This document shows, one piece after another, positions 1 through 6,925 of a stretch of 13,537 nucleotides of DNA. The notes under the pieces were generated by a model. It was not told the origin of the DNA and did no database searches. It saw nothing but the letters and a program-made list of their open reading frames with translations. The DNA comes from JAYOFM01 sp038117225 (GTDB lineage: Bacteria; Pseudomonadota; Alphaproteobacteria; Rhodospirillales; Casp-alpha2). The position numbers and the translations under genes were made by a program. Within the stretch, counting starts at the first letter, position 1. Each line of letters begins with the position of its first letter. The stretch covers positions 1 through 13,537 of the forward strand of contig JAYOFM010000105.1 of NCBI GenBank assembly GCA_038117225.1, read 5' to 3'.

Positions 1-77
1 GGACATCAGCTTCCCCGAGCAATGGCGGTTGCGATCGAACAGCATCTCGTAGAAGTATACGTGCTTGATGAATGTCT

Positions 78-82
78 AGGAA
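78..82 (+). promoter_or_regulatory. Shine-Dalgarno site for the desulfhydrase gene
   Basis: AGGAA lies ten bases before the ATG at 93 and inside the longer reading frame that begins at ATG 72. Its position favours 93 as the real start, in agreement with the family N-terminus. Confidence 0.5.
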
Positions 83-92
83 CCGCGACGCC

Positions 93-1094
93 ATGGACCT
101 TTCTCGCTTCCCACGTGTCCGACTTGCCCATCTACCGACGCGGTTAGAGCGCCTGCCCCGTCTCGGCGCCGTGCTCGGCGGGCTCGATTTATGGGTCAAA
201 CGTGACGACTGCACCGGCCTCGCGGGCGGCGGCAACAAAACGCGCAAACTGGAATTCTTGATAGCTGACGCACTGCATCAGGGCGCCGACACGATCGTCA
301 CCGCCGGCGGCACCCAGTCGAACCACGTGCGACAAACTGTGGCGGCGGCGATGCGGCTGGGACTGCGCGCCGACGTGGTGCTCGAGCGTATTCACCCCAT
401 CCATGACCCGGCCTATGACGCCAGCGGCAACCTGCTGCTCGACCGGTTGCTTGGTGCCATCGTCCACGATGCGCCGGCCGGCGCGGACGTGGACGCGGTC
501 GGCGCGGATGTGTGCGCGCGCCTTCGCGCCGACGGCCACAAACCCTACTGGGTTCCCGTCGGAGGCTCCAATCCCGTGGGTGCCTTGGGCTATATCGGAT
601 GCGGTCTGGAATTGGCAGGACAGTTGCGCGACGCGGGGATCGCCAACGCGACAATTGTCCACGCAACCGGCAGTACCGGCACGCAGGCCGGGTTGTTGAC
701 CGGCCTCGCGGCGGCCGAATATCCCGCCCGCATCGATGGTTTTTGCGTAAGCCGCCCAGGCCCGGAACAGCAAGCCAAGGTCGCCGCGCTGCTGAAAGCC
801 ACTCTTGAGTTCGCCGGCATGCGCGGCGCCGTCACCACCGATGCTGTGCATTGCGACGGCGATCATGTGGGCGATGGCTATGGCATCCCCACCCCGGGCA
901 TGCGCGAGGCATTGTCGCTCGCCGCCCGACACGAAGGCCTATTGCTCGATCCGGTTTACACGGGCAAGGCCATGGCCGGGCTAATCGCCGGCGCGCGTTC
1001 CGGGCGTTACCGGGCGACCGAAACGGTGATCTTCTTGCATACGGGCGGCCAAGCCGCGTTGTTTAGCTATCTGGACTCGATGCTGGAGAGCTAG
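93..1094 (+). CDS. D-cysteine desulfhydrase / L-cysteate sulfo-lyase family PLP enzyme
   Basis: Fold-type II PLP enzyme of the ACC deaminase / D-cysteine desulfhydrase family. Such enzymes release sulfide (from D-cysteine) or sulfite (from L-cysteate), leaving pyruvate and ammonia. Visible motifs, numbered from the ATG at 93: WVKRDDCTGL, then GGGNKTRKLEF with Lys49 as the expected Schiff-base lysine, TQSNHVRQT with Ser76, a phosphate-binding TGSTGT loop near 192-197, LLDPVYTGKAMAGL, and HTGGQAALF near 316. The chosen start gives MDLSRFPR, the usual N-terminus of the family, and has AGGAA at 78-82 about 10 bases upstream; an ATG at 72 would add seven residues without a good ribosome site. The RDDCTGL and GGNKTRKLEFL text resembles CuyA, while TAGGTQSNHVRQT and the C-terminus resemble DcyD, so the substrate cannot be decided. 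Length (333 aa) is normal. The gene converges on a transporter and shares its stop region. Confidence 0.85.
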   Translation: MDLSRFPRVRLAHLPTRLERLPRLGAVLGGLDLWVKRDDCTGLAGGGNKTRKLEFLIADALHQGADTIVTAGGTQSNHVRQTVAAAMRLGLRADVVLERIHPIHDPAYDASGNLLLDRLLGAIVHDAPAGADVDAVGADVCARLRADGHKPYWVPVGGSNPVGALGYIGCGLELAGQLRDAGIANATIVHATGSTGTQAGLLTGLAAAEYPARIDGFCVSRPGPEQQAKVAALLKATLEFAGMRGAVTTDAVHCDGDHVGDGYGIPTPGMREALSLAARHEGLLLDPVYTGKAMAGLIAGARSGRYRATETVIFLHTGGQAALFSYLDSMLES

Positions 1095-1942
1095 CCCCAT
1101 GTCTGCAGGATGATGACGCCGGCGGTAATGGCCGCGGCGGCGAGCAGCCGCGAGCGACCGAACGGCTCCTTCAACAACCAGCAACCGATAACCACCGCGA
1201 ACAACACCGAGGTCTCGCGCAGTGCCGCCACCGAGGCCATGGCGCCTTCGTTCAACGCATAAAGCGCACAGCCATAGGCCAGCGTCGTCAACACACCGCC
1301 GAACAGGCCGCGCCGCCAATTGACGCGCAGGAACGGCGCAACGTCGCGACGGCGCATGGACAGCGCCCACAGCGTGAACGGTATGCCCTCAAGGAAGTTC
1401 AGCCAAACGATGAAGCTGAAAGCATCGCCGGCGCGGCGAATACCGAGGCCGTCAATCACCGTGTAGCTGGCAATCAATCCGGCGGTGGTGAAGGCCAGAA
1501 TCAGCGGCCGGCGCGCGCCCTTGACCGGCCACCCCTTGGCGAACGCGAGGCTCATGATACCTGCGGAAGCAAGCCCGAGTCCAAGAATTCCCCAATGTCC
1601 AGGAATTTCAGCGGCGAATATCGCGCCACCGATAGCCACCAACAACGGCGCCGTGCCGCGCGCAACGGGGTAAATCTGACTGAGATCACCGGCTCGGTAG
1701 CTGGCCAGCAGGAACACGTAATACGCATTGTGGACCAACGCGGAAACGAGCAGGAATGGCCACGCCGCCGGATCAAGCGCCGGCACCAGCGGAAAGGCAA
1801 AGATCGCCAGAACGGTGCCGGTGGCATGGATGACGGTGAACGTCAGGAATGGCTCGGCCGCCGACTTGACGACGGCGTTCCAACTGGCGTGCACCAGCGC
1901 CGCAAACAACACCAGCAAGATCAGATGTGGTTCTAGCGCCAT
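1091..1942 (-). CDS. EamA/DMT-family membrane transporter
   Basis: Integral inner-membrane protein of the drug/metabolite transporter superfamily (EamA type, two repeats of about five helices). The 283-aa chain is almost continuously hydrophobic: LILLVLFAALVHASWNAVVK at the N-terminus is the typical first helix, the first repeat runs to about residue 135, and a second begins after the basic loop KGARRPL. The last helix, LLAAAAITAGVIIL, ends close to the C-terminus. Related proteins export amino acids or other small metabolites; the substrate is unknown here. The ATG at 1942 is chosen because GGGGGAG lies five bases upstream; a TTG directly before it would be too close to that site. It is divergent from the nitronate monooxygenase gene and convergent with the desulfhydrase gene. 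A role in exporting a product of the neighbouring sulfur-compound lyase is possible but only a neighbourhood guess. Confidence 0.88.
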   Translation of the reverse strand: MALEPHLILLVLFAALVHASWNAVVKSAAEPFLTFTVIHATGTVLAIFAFPLVPALDPAAWPFLLVSALVHNAYYVFLLASYRAGDLSQIYPVARGTAPLLVAIGGAIFAAEIPGHWGILGLGLASAGIMSLAFAKGWPVKGARRPLILAFTTAGLIASYTVIDGLGIRRAGDAFSFIVWLNFLEGIPFTLWALSMRRRDVAPFLRVNWRRGLFGGVLTTLAYGCALYALNEGAMASVAALRETSVLFAVVIGCWLLKEPFGRSRLLAAAAITAGVIILQTWG

Positions 1943-2008
1943 CAATGCTCCCCCGCCGTGCCCGGCCTTGAGTCGATATCACGGTCCATTGTGGCAGCGG
2001 GCGTGTTC

Positions 2009-2037
2009 ACTGTATGAGTGGGATCAACGATTTGCAA
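2009..2037 (-). promoter_or_regulatory. Possible sigma-70 promoter for the EamA transporter
   Basis: On the minus strand TTGCAA (2037-2032), a 17-base spacer and TACAGT (2014-2009) match the -35 and -10 consensus at four of six bases each. It would give a leader of about 60 bases. The match is modest and the site falls in the 113-bp divergent gap; no equally good promoter was seen for the plus-strand gene. Confidence 0.3.
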
Positions 2038-2041
2038 AGTA

Positions 2042-2049
2042 GGGAGGAA
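2042..2049 (+). promoter_or_regulatory. Strong Shine-Dalgarno site fixing the nitronate monooxygenase start
   Basis: GGGAGGAA lies six bases before the ATG at 2056. It rules against the in-frame ATG at 2014, which would add 14 residues that do not fit the family N-terminus. Confidence 0.7.
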
Positions 2050-2055
2050 AGCTTC

Positions 2056-3129
2056 ATGTGGCCCACAAACGCCCTGACGGAACGGCTCGGTATCCGCTAT
2101 CCGATCATTGGCGCACCAATGGCGGGGGCTTCGACCCCGGCACTGGCGGCGGCGGTATCGAATGCCGGCGGACTCGGTTCGTTGGGATTGGCGCTGGCCT
2201 CGCCGGAAGCGGCGGGCGAAAGCATCGCGGAAACTCGCGCCGCCACCAACGGCGCCTTCAACGCAAACTTCTTCTGTCATGACGAACCGACAGAGGACGC
2301 GGCGCGGGACGAGGCCATGCGCCAGCGCCTGCAGCCCTATTTCGACGAGTTGGAGCTGGGCGAGGTACCAGCCGCCGCCCTGTCGAGCCGCACCTTCGGC
2401 GAGGCACATCTGGAAATGGTGCTGGCGATGCGTCCACCGGTGGTCACCTTTCACTTTGGCCTGCCGCCCGCAGATTTGGTTCAAGCGGTGCGCGAGGCCG
2501 ATCTGGTGATTGGCTGCTCGGCGACCAATGTCGCCGAGGCCAAGTCGCTGGAAGCGGCGGGCGTTGATTTTATCATCGCCCAGGGATTCGAGGCCGGCGG
2601 CCATCGCGGAACTTTCGCCGGGCCGGCGGAAACCGGCCATATCGGCACGTTCGCGTTGGTGCCACAAGTGGTCGGTGCCGTGTCCGTGCCGGTGGTCGCG
2701 GCGGGTGGTATCGCTGATGGGCGTGGCATTGCCGCGGCGTTCGCGCTGGGCGCGCTCGGCGTTCAACCGGGCACCGCCTTTCTCGCCTGTCCGGAAACCC
2801 AGATAGGCGCCCCGCACGTTCAAGCCTTGCGCGATGCCAGTGCCGACCAGACCCGGCTGACCGCCGCGTTTTCTGGCCGCCAGGCGCGTGGAATCGAAAA
2901 TCGCTACATGCGCGAGATGGCGTCGGGCGACGATGTCACCGCCCCCTTCCCGATTCCCAACACACTGACGGGCCCGTTGCGCAAGGGCAGCGCAACCGCA
3001 GGATCTCCTGATTTCATGTCGCTTTGGGCCGGTCAAGCGTTCCCGCTCAACCGTGCGATGCCGGCAGCAGACCTAGTCCAGGTGTTGATCGAGGAAACCG
3101 AGGCTGTATTCGCCAAGCTGGGCCGCTGA
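2056..3129 (+). CDS. Nitronate monooxygenase (2-nitropropane dioxygenase family)
   Basis: FMN-dependent TIM-barrel oxygenase that oxidises alkyl nitronates, in this family typically the toxin propionate-3-nitronate, to the aldehyde or semialdehyde plus nitrite or nitrate. Motifs numbered from ATG 2056: YPIIGAPMAGAS near residues 15-26, AVSNAGGLGSLG, VVTFHFGLP with His133, FIIAQGFEAGGHRG with His183, VPVVAAGGIADGRG for the FMN phosphate, and ALGVQPGTAFLACPE. These patterns match class I bacterial nitronate monooxygenases, where the two histidines lie at the active site. Length (357 aa) is normal. The start is set by the strong ribosome site at 2042-2049. The gene stands alone, divergent from the transporter and convergent with ftsY with 6 bp between stop codons. 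A link to the enoyl-reductase FabK branch of the fold is less likely because of the HFG and AGGHRG motifs. Confidence 0.88.
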   Translation: MWPTNALTERLGIRYPIIGAPMAGASTPALAAAVSNAGGLGSLGLALASPEAAGESIAETRAATNGAFNANFFCHDEPTEDAARDEAMRQRLQPYFDELELGEVPAAALSSRTFGEAHLEMVLAMRPPVVTFHFGLPPADLVQAVREADLVIGCSATNVAEAKSLEAAGVDFIIAQGFEAGGHRGTFAGPAETGHIGTFALVPQVVGAVSVPVVAAGGIADGRGIAAAFALGALGVQPGTAFLACPETQIGAPHVQALRDASADQTRLTAAFSGRQARGIENRYMREMASGDDVTAPFPIPNTLTGPLRKGSATAGSPDFMSLWAGQAFPLNRAMPAADLVQVLIEETEAVFAKLGR

Positions 3130-3135
3130 ACCCGA

Positions 3136-4071
3136 TCAACCGTCCAAACCGACGAGGGCGCGAGCGAACTGATCGGCGCTGAATGGCCTTAAGTCGTCGA
3201 TGCCTTCGCCGACGCCAACGGCATGCACGGGCAGCCCGAACTTATCCGCCAACGCGACAACAACGCCGCCCTTCGCGGTGCCATCAAGCTTCGTCAGTAC
3301 CAGGCCCGAAATGTCGACCATGTCCTTGAAGGTCTCCACCTGAACCAGCGCGTTCTGGCCGATGGTGGCATCCATCACCAGCAGCGTCGTGTGCGGCGCC
3401 GACGGGTCGAGCTTCTTGATCACACGAACGACTTTTTCCAGTTCAGCCATCAGATCCTTGCGGTTCTGTAGCCGACCGGCAGTATCGACGATCAACACAT
3501 CGGTGCCGTCGCCCATGGCGGATTGCAGCGCGCCGTAGACGAGCCCGGCCGCATCGGCCTTGGAGGCGCCAGCAACAACCGGACAACCGGCACGTTCGCC
3601 CCAAATCTGAAGCTGTTCCACGGCGGCGGCGCGGAACGTGTCCCCGGCGACCAGGGTGACGGATCGACCGTCGCCGCGCCATTGGGCGGCCAGTTTGCCG
3701 ATGGTCGTCGTCTTGCCCGAACCGTTGACGCCGGCGACCAGAACCACATGGGGTTTGTAGTCGGCGGTGATGGTAATGGGATGCGCCACTGGCTGCAGGA
3801 CGCTTGCTATTTCCTCGGCCAGGGCGCCGCGAACTTCATCGTCGCTGACTTCCTTGTCGAAACGTTCCTTGGCCACGGCCTGGGCCAGACGGGCCGCCAT
3901 GGCGACGCCGAGATCGGCCTGTATTAATGCGTCTTCAAGGTCCTGAATGGCGGCGGCATCGAGACGGCGCTTGGTGAACAGGCCGGTGAGCGCGCCGCCG
4001 AGTCGGGCCGAGGACTTGCCGAGGCCCTCCTTGAGGCGCCCGAACCAGCCGTTGTCCGTTGTCTCGTTCAT
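3136..4071 (-). CDS. ftsY: Signal recognition particle receptor FtsY
   Basis: GTPase receptor that docks SRP-ribosome complexes at the inner membrane and delivers them to the Sec translocon. Domains: a short lipid-binding N-terminal helix region (WFGRLKEGLGKSSARLGGALTGLF), a four-helix N domain to about residue 95, and the SRP-type G domain with GVNGSGKTTT (114-123), DTFRAAA (144-150), DTAGRLQ (196-202), TKLDGTAKGG (260-269) and the closing helix DDLRPFSADQFARAL. At 311 aa it lacks the long acidic A domain of the E. coli protein (497 aa), as is usual in alphaproteobacteria. It is the last gene of the dapF-mtaB-ftsY unit, starting 10 bp after the mtaB stop. It interacts with Ffh, encoded on the other strand in this window. 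The T-K-L-D box separates it from Ffh, which has T-R-V-D here. Confidence 0.97.
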   Translation of the reverse strand: MNETTDNGWFGRLKEGLGKSSARLGGALTGLFTKRRLDAAAIQDLEDALIQADLGVAMAARLAQAVAKERFDKEVSDDEVRGALAEEIASVLQPVAHPITITADYKPHVVLVAGVNGSGKTTTIGKLAAQWRGDGRSVTLVAGDTFRAAAVEQLQIWGERAGCPVVAGASKADAAGLVYGALQSAMGDGTDVLIVDTAGRLQNRKDLMAELEKVVRVIKKLDPSAPHTTLLVMDATIGQNALVQVETFKDMVDISGLVLTKLDGTAKGGVVVALADKFGLPVHAVGVGEGIDDLRPFSADQFARALVGLDG

Positions 4072-4081
4072 ACTGGCCGGT

Positions 4082-5338
4082 TCAAACGGGCCGGACGATC
4101 AGGGCGCCATTTTCGACGGCGCTGACGCGGCACCGCGCGATGGCGCCAATTGGCACCGCGCCTATGATACGCGCGTTAACGTAATGTTCGGTCAGGCCTT
4201 GTCCCGGTTTCTCGACCAACACATTCGCTTCACGCCCAATCTGACCGGCAAGGAACCGCTCCAGCGCCGACGCGCCAGCCGCGCGCAATTCCACCGCCCG
4301 TATCTTGCGATTGCTGACGGGGATCGACGGCATGCGAGCCGCCGGCGTGTCCCCACGTTCTGAATAAGGAAATACGTGCAGCAGCGGGATTTCGAGATCG
4401 TTGACGGCGGCGAGGGTGTTCCGATGCATGGCCTCGGTTTCGGTGGGAAAACCGGCAATCAAATCGGCACCGATGGCAACGTCCGGCCTGGCCCGCCGGG
4501 CGCGCGCCACGACGGCCGCGGCATCGGCCACGGAATGACGCCTTTTCATGCGCTTCAGCACCATGTCGTCCATGGCCTGCAGGCTGAGATGCAAATGCGG
4601 CATCAGGCGCGGTTCATCGGCGAGCAACTGGAACAACGTATCGTCCATGGCCGCTGGATCGAGGGATGACAAGCGCAACCGAGGCAATTCCGGTGCCGCG
4701 TGAAGCAATCGCCGAACCGCATCACCAAGCCTTGGCCGGCCGGCCAGATCGGCGCCATAGGAGCAGATATCGACGCCAGTCAGCACGATTTCGCGGAAGC
4801 CTTCGGCGACGAGCGCACGCACTTGTTCGACCAAGGCTCCAAGACCAACGGAACGATTGGGCCCACGCGCGAACGGGATGATACAGAACGTGCAGCGATG
4901 ATCGCAGCCCTGCTGTATCTGCACGAAGGCGCGCACTCGGCCGTCGAAGCCACGGATTAAATGCGGTGCCGTTTCCTCGACCGTCATGATGTCAGCGACG
5001 CGCACGGGATCGGCGGTATCGAGCCCAAGAAATGTCGACGCCTCAAGTTTCTCGGCATTGCCGATGACGTGATCGACCTCCGGCATCGCGGCATAAGCGG
5101 CCGGATCGATCTGTGCCGCGCACCCGGTGACGACGATTCGTTTCGCCGGATGACGGCGCTTTTCGCGACGGATTGTCTGTCTGGCCTGGCGCTCTGCCTC
5201 GGCGGTCACGGTACAGGTATTGATAACGATCAGATCGTCGCGGTCGGCGGCATCCAGATGGCCGCGCATGATCTCGGATTCATATGCATTGAGCCTGCAG
5301 CCCAAGGTGATGACGCGGGCGCGGGCTTCGGCGGTCAT
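4082..5338 (-). CDS. mtaB: tRNA (t6A37)-C2-methylthiotransferase MtaB
   Basis: Radical SAM enzyme that converts t6A37 to ms2t6A37 in tRNAs reading ANN codons. Order of domains: N-terminal methylthiotransferase domain with its cluster cysteines Cys14 (LGCRLN), Cys42 (INTCTV) and Cys73 (VTGCAAQ); radical SAM core with Cys145, Cys149 and Cys152 (GCDHRCTFCIIPFARG); and a C-terminal TRAM-like RNA-binding segment from about residue 355. LGCRLNAYES and the CIIPFARG text point to MtaB rather than MiaB or RimO. The 418-aa length is typical. The start ATG overlaps the dapF stop as ATGA (5335-5338), so translation is probably coupled, and ftsY follows after 10 bp. Both cysteine triads are complete, so it should be active. 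Confidence 0.95.
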   Translation of the reverse strand: MTAEARARVITLGCRLNAYESEIMRGHLDAADRDDLIVINTCTVTAEAERQARQTIRREKRRHPAKRIVVTGCAAQIDPAAYAAMPEVDHVIGNAEKLEASTFLGLDTADPVRVADIMTVEETAPHLIRGFDGRVRAFVQIQQGCDHRCTFCIIPFARGPNRSVGLGALVEQVRALVAEGFREIVLTGVDICSYGADLAGRPRLGDAVRRLLHAAPELPRLRLSSLDPAAMDDTLFQLLADEPRLMPHLHLSLQAMDDMVLKRMKRRHSVADAAAVVARARRARPDVAIGADLIAGFPTETEAMHRNTLAAVNDLEIPLLHVFPYSERGDTPAARMPSIPVSNRKIRAVELRAAGASALERFLAGQIGREANVLVEKPGQGLTEHYVNARIIGAVPIGAIARCRVSAVENGALIVRPV

Positions 5339-6192
5339 GGCGCGCCCGCCAGCAGGTTCGCCGGCAACACGCCGCGAAAGCTCTCCGACCAGGGGCCGGT
5401 CTGGGTGACGTGGTTGTCATCGCGCCAATGGATCAGCAACGATCCGTCGTCGAGGTCGACGGTGACGCGACGGCCGGTATAACCGCGCCGACAGGCGGCG
5501 ACCGCCGTCGCCGTCGCCGATGAACCGCTGGCATGAGTGATCCCGACTCCGCGTTCCCACACCCGGACGCGGATGTGGTCGGCCGCCAGCACTTGGACGA
5601 TCTGCACGTTTGTGCGTTCAGGAAACAGCGGATGATGCTCGACCTCCGGGCCGATGGCTTCCAAATCAACAGCCGCGACGTCATCGACAAAGAAACTGGC
5701 GTGCGGATTGCCGACGTTGACCGCGACCGGGTCGACGAGCGGACCGATCTGGATTCCCAGGTTGAGCGTATCCATGGGCTCGGCCAAAGGGATGTCTTCC
5801 CAATTGGTATGCACCGGCCCCATATCGACAGTGATGTGTCCGCCCTCCGCCCGTGTGGTTTCGAGAGGGCCGGCAAGTGTCTCGATCACCGCGCGATCCG
5901 TGCCCTTTTCGTCCATCAACATGGCTGCGACACAGCGGGTCGCGTTGCCGCATGCACCGACCTCGCCACCATCTGCGTTGAGAATACCCATGAAGATGTC
6001 GGTATCCGGGCTGCGCGGCGGCGCCATGATGATCAATTGATCGCAACCGACGCCGTGTCGGCGGTCGGCGATGGCGCGCGCGGGCGGACCGGCGAGGATC
6101 CGTGTCAGGTCCTCACGATCATGCCGGGCGTCCAGGACAACGAAATCGTTACCCAGTCCGTGCATCTTGATGAATGGTCGGTCGTTTAACAT
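5335..6192 (-). CDS. dapF: DapF-like diaminopimelate epimerase with second catalytic Cys replaced by Ser
   Basis: Diaminopimelate epimerase interconverts LL- and meso-DAP for lysine and peptidoglycan using two cysteines as opposed acid/base. Seen here, numbered from ATG 6192: FIKMHGLGNDFVVLDAR at the N-terminus, NADGGEVGACGNATRC with the first catalytic Cys81, VNVGNPHASFFVDDV, PERTNVQIVQVL, and VWERGVGITHASGSSATATAV. In the last motif the second catalytic cysteine (Cys217 in E. coli, in ACGTGAC-type text) is Ser222, and the later cysteine of that motif is Thr227. Substrate-binding Asn and Glu motifs look intact. The start is uncertain: ATGs at 6192, 6198 and 6201 and a GTG at 6237 are in frame; 6192 leaves the usual short lead before the KMHGLGNDF motif (285 aa) but none has a clear ribosome site. 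It lies downstream of an XRE regulator gene and overlaps mtaB by ATGA. It could be a slow or altered epimerase or a related isomerase. Confidence 0.85.
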   Translation of the reverse strand: MLNDRPFIKMHGLGNDFVVLDARHDREDLTRILAGPPARAIADRRHGVGCDQLIIMAPPRSPDTDIFMGILNADGGEVGACGNATRCVAAMLMDEKGTDRAVIETLAGPLETTRAEGGHITVDMGPVHTNWEDIPLAEPMDTLNLGIQIGPLVDPVAVNVGNPHASFFVDDVAAVDLEAIGPEVEHHPLFPERTNVQIVQVLAADHIRVRVWERGVGITHASGSSATATAVAACRRGYTGRRVTVDLDDGSLLIHWRDDNHVTQTGPWSESFRGVLPANLLAGAP

Positions 6193-6273
6193 GCCCATCA
6201 TGGACGCGGTTATAGCGCCGACAGCGACGAAGTCCACTCTTTGCGCGGCTCGTTACGTGGAAACGAAATTGGC

Positions 6274-6702
6274 TCAGGAGCGGCGTTTTGGCCCTGATGC
6301 CGCCACCGCGCGGGTCAGGCCGACGATATCGCGGCGGACGCTGGCGTTGTCGATGGCATAGTAGGCTTCCAATACATCGTCAATTTCCTTCTCGCCCAAG
6401 ACATTCGGCAGCCTAACCATGCCTTCAAATAGCGTGGGCTCGAGACCGTCATAAAACCACTCGACAGGAACGTCGAGGGCCACGGACAGAAAATGAACAT
6501 GATCGGCTCCGAGGCGGCGGGCACCGCGTTCGAACCGAGCGATCGTGCCGGGACGTTCGCCGATCAAACTATCCAGCTCTGTACGGGATAATCCGAGTTG
6601 CTCACGCCGCTCACCCAAACGCTGTGCCAGGTGAATATCTATTGCTGCAAAGAAGCTTCGCCGCTTCGGCGAAGCGCCGTTTCCCCCATCACCATTACTC
6701 AA
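6274..6702 (-). CDS. XRE-family helix-turn-helix regulator (HTH_3), TTG start
   Basis: Small DNA-binding protein of the Cro/cI-like group common in alphaproteobacteria. Numbered from TTG 6702 (142 aa): a short basic N-terminus, then the HTH domain at about 21-86 (IDIHLAQRLGERREQLGLSR, ELDSLIGERPGTIARFERGARR), the family-typical exit VALDVPVEWFYDGLEP, and a 55-residue C-terminal helical part including EIDDVLEAYYAIDNASVRRDIVGLTRAVA. There is no in-frame ATG before the domain. TTG 6702 is preferred over TTG 6732 because GGGGG lies about seven bases upstream, while 6732 is only some eight bases from the predicted transcript start. It sits between dapF and ffh, in the direction of dapF, with 81 bp to the dapF ATG at 6192, and may share its transcript. 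No target is evident other than a possible operator in its own promoter. Confidence 0.8.
   Translation of the reverse strand: MSNGDGGNGASPKRRSFFAAIDIHLAQRLGERREQLGLSRTELDSLIGERPGTIARFERGARRLGADHVHFLSVALDVPVEWFYDGLEPTLFEGMVRLPNVLGEKEIDDVLEAYYAIDNASVRRDIVGLTRAVAASGPKRRS
6655..6675. repeat. Perfect 9-bp inverted repeat in the first codons of the XRE gene
   Basis: GCTTCGCCG (6655-6663), loop CTT, CGGCGAAGC (6667-6675). It covers codons 10-16 of the regulator, so the mRNA would form a stable hairpin 27-48 bases after the start codon. No second copy was noticed in the window. Confidence 0.7.
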
Positions 6703-6740
6703 GATAAGCCCCCGGCCGCATCGCAAATACAAGTTGTCAT
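6699..6740 (-). other. Possible leaderless 13-codon mini-ORF coupled to the XRE start
   Basis: ATG at 6740 opens MTTCICDAAGGLS and stops at TGA 6701-6699, which overlaps the TTG start at 6702 as TTGA. The predicted transcript start falls on or next to this ATG, so it could be translated leaderless and hand ribosomes to the weak TTG. This is inference from position only; the peptide matches nothing I know. Confidence 0.2.
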
Positions 6741-6757
6741 GACAGAATCATACAACT
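6732..6757. promoter_or_regulatory. Candidate operator over the XRE promoter
   Basis: AGTTGT (6732-6737) and ACAACT (6752-6757) form a perfect inverted repeat separated by 14 bases, and the palindrome TGTCATGACA (6736-6745) lies between the arms. The right arm touches the -10 box and the rest covers the predicted transcript start. This placement suits autorepression by the XRE protein, but the assignment is inference. Confidence 0.35.
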
Positions 6758-6775
6758 AGTGGCGATTAAAGTGAA
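6747..6775 (-). promoter_or_regulatory. Predicted sigma-70 promoter of the XRE regulator (possibly also dapF)
   Basis: On the minus strand TTCACT (6775-6770), a 17-base spacer, and TATGAT (6752-6747) match the consensus at four and five of six bases. The start would be near 6740, giving a leader of about 38 bases to TTG 6702. Confidence 0.5.
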
Positions 6776-6892
6776 ACGAAAGATTGGTAAAGATCATGAA
6801 TTACATATTTTGGTTGTGTCTTAGAATGAATTTCCCAAAATTCTTAATTTCTACGCTCTTTAATGTCCGCGCGCCGCAGGCGTGCCCAATGC

Positions 6893-6921
6893 TTGACTTG
6901 AGGATCGCGCATCCATATGGT
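6893..6921 (+). promoter_or_regulatory. Predicted sigma-70 promoter of the ffh operon
   Basis: TTGACT (6893-6898), a 17-base spacer and TATGGT (6916-6921) match the consensus at five and four of six bases. Transcription would start near 6928, leaving a leader of about 125 bases before the ffh ATG. Confidence 0.6.
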
Positions 6922-6925
6922 TCCG

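Noticed and set aside
1..71. Possible ends of an upstream gene: a plus frame ending at TAG 49-51 and a minus frame from ATG 45 reading MLFDRNRHCSGKLMS
   Set aside because: Too short to judge, neither has a recognisable motif, and the minus frame has no ribosome site.
189..932. 247-aa antisense frame in the desulfhydrase gene
   Set aside because: Shadow of the PLP enzyme; no domain pattern and no start signal.
1942..3036. 364-aa open frame antisense to the nitronate monooxygenase
   Set aside because: It mirrors a well-supported gene in GC-rich sequence; its product is rich in Arg, Gly and His and has no known motif.
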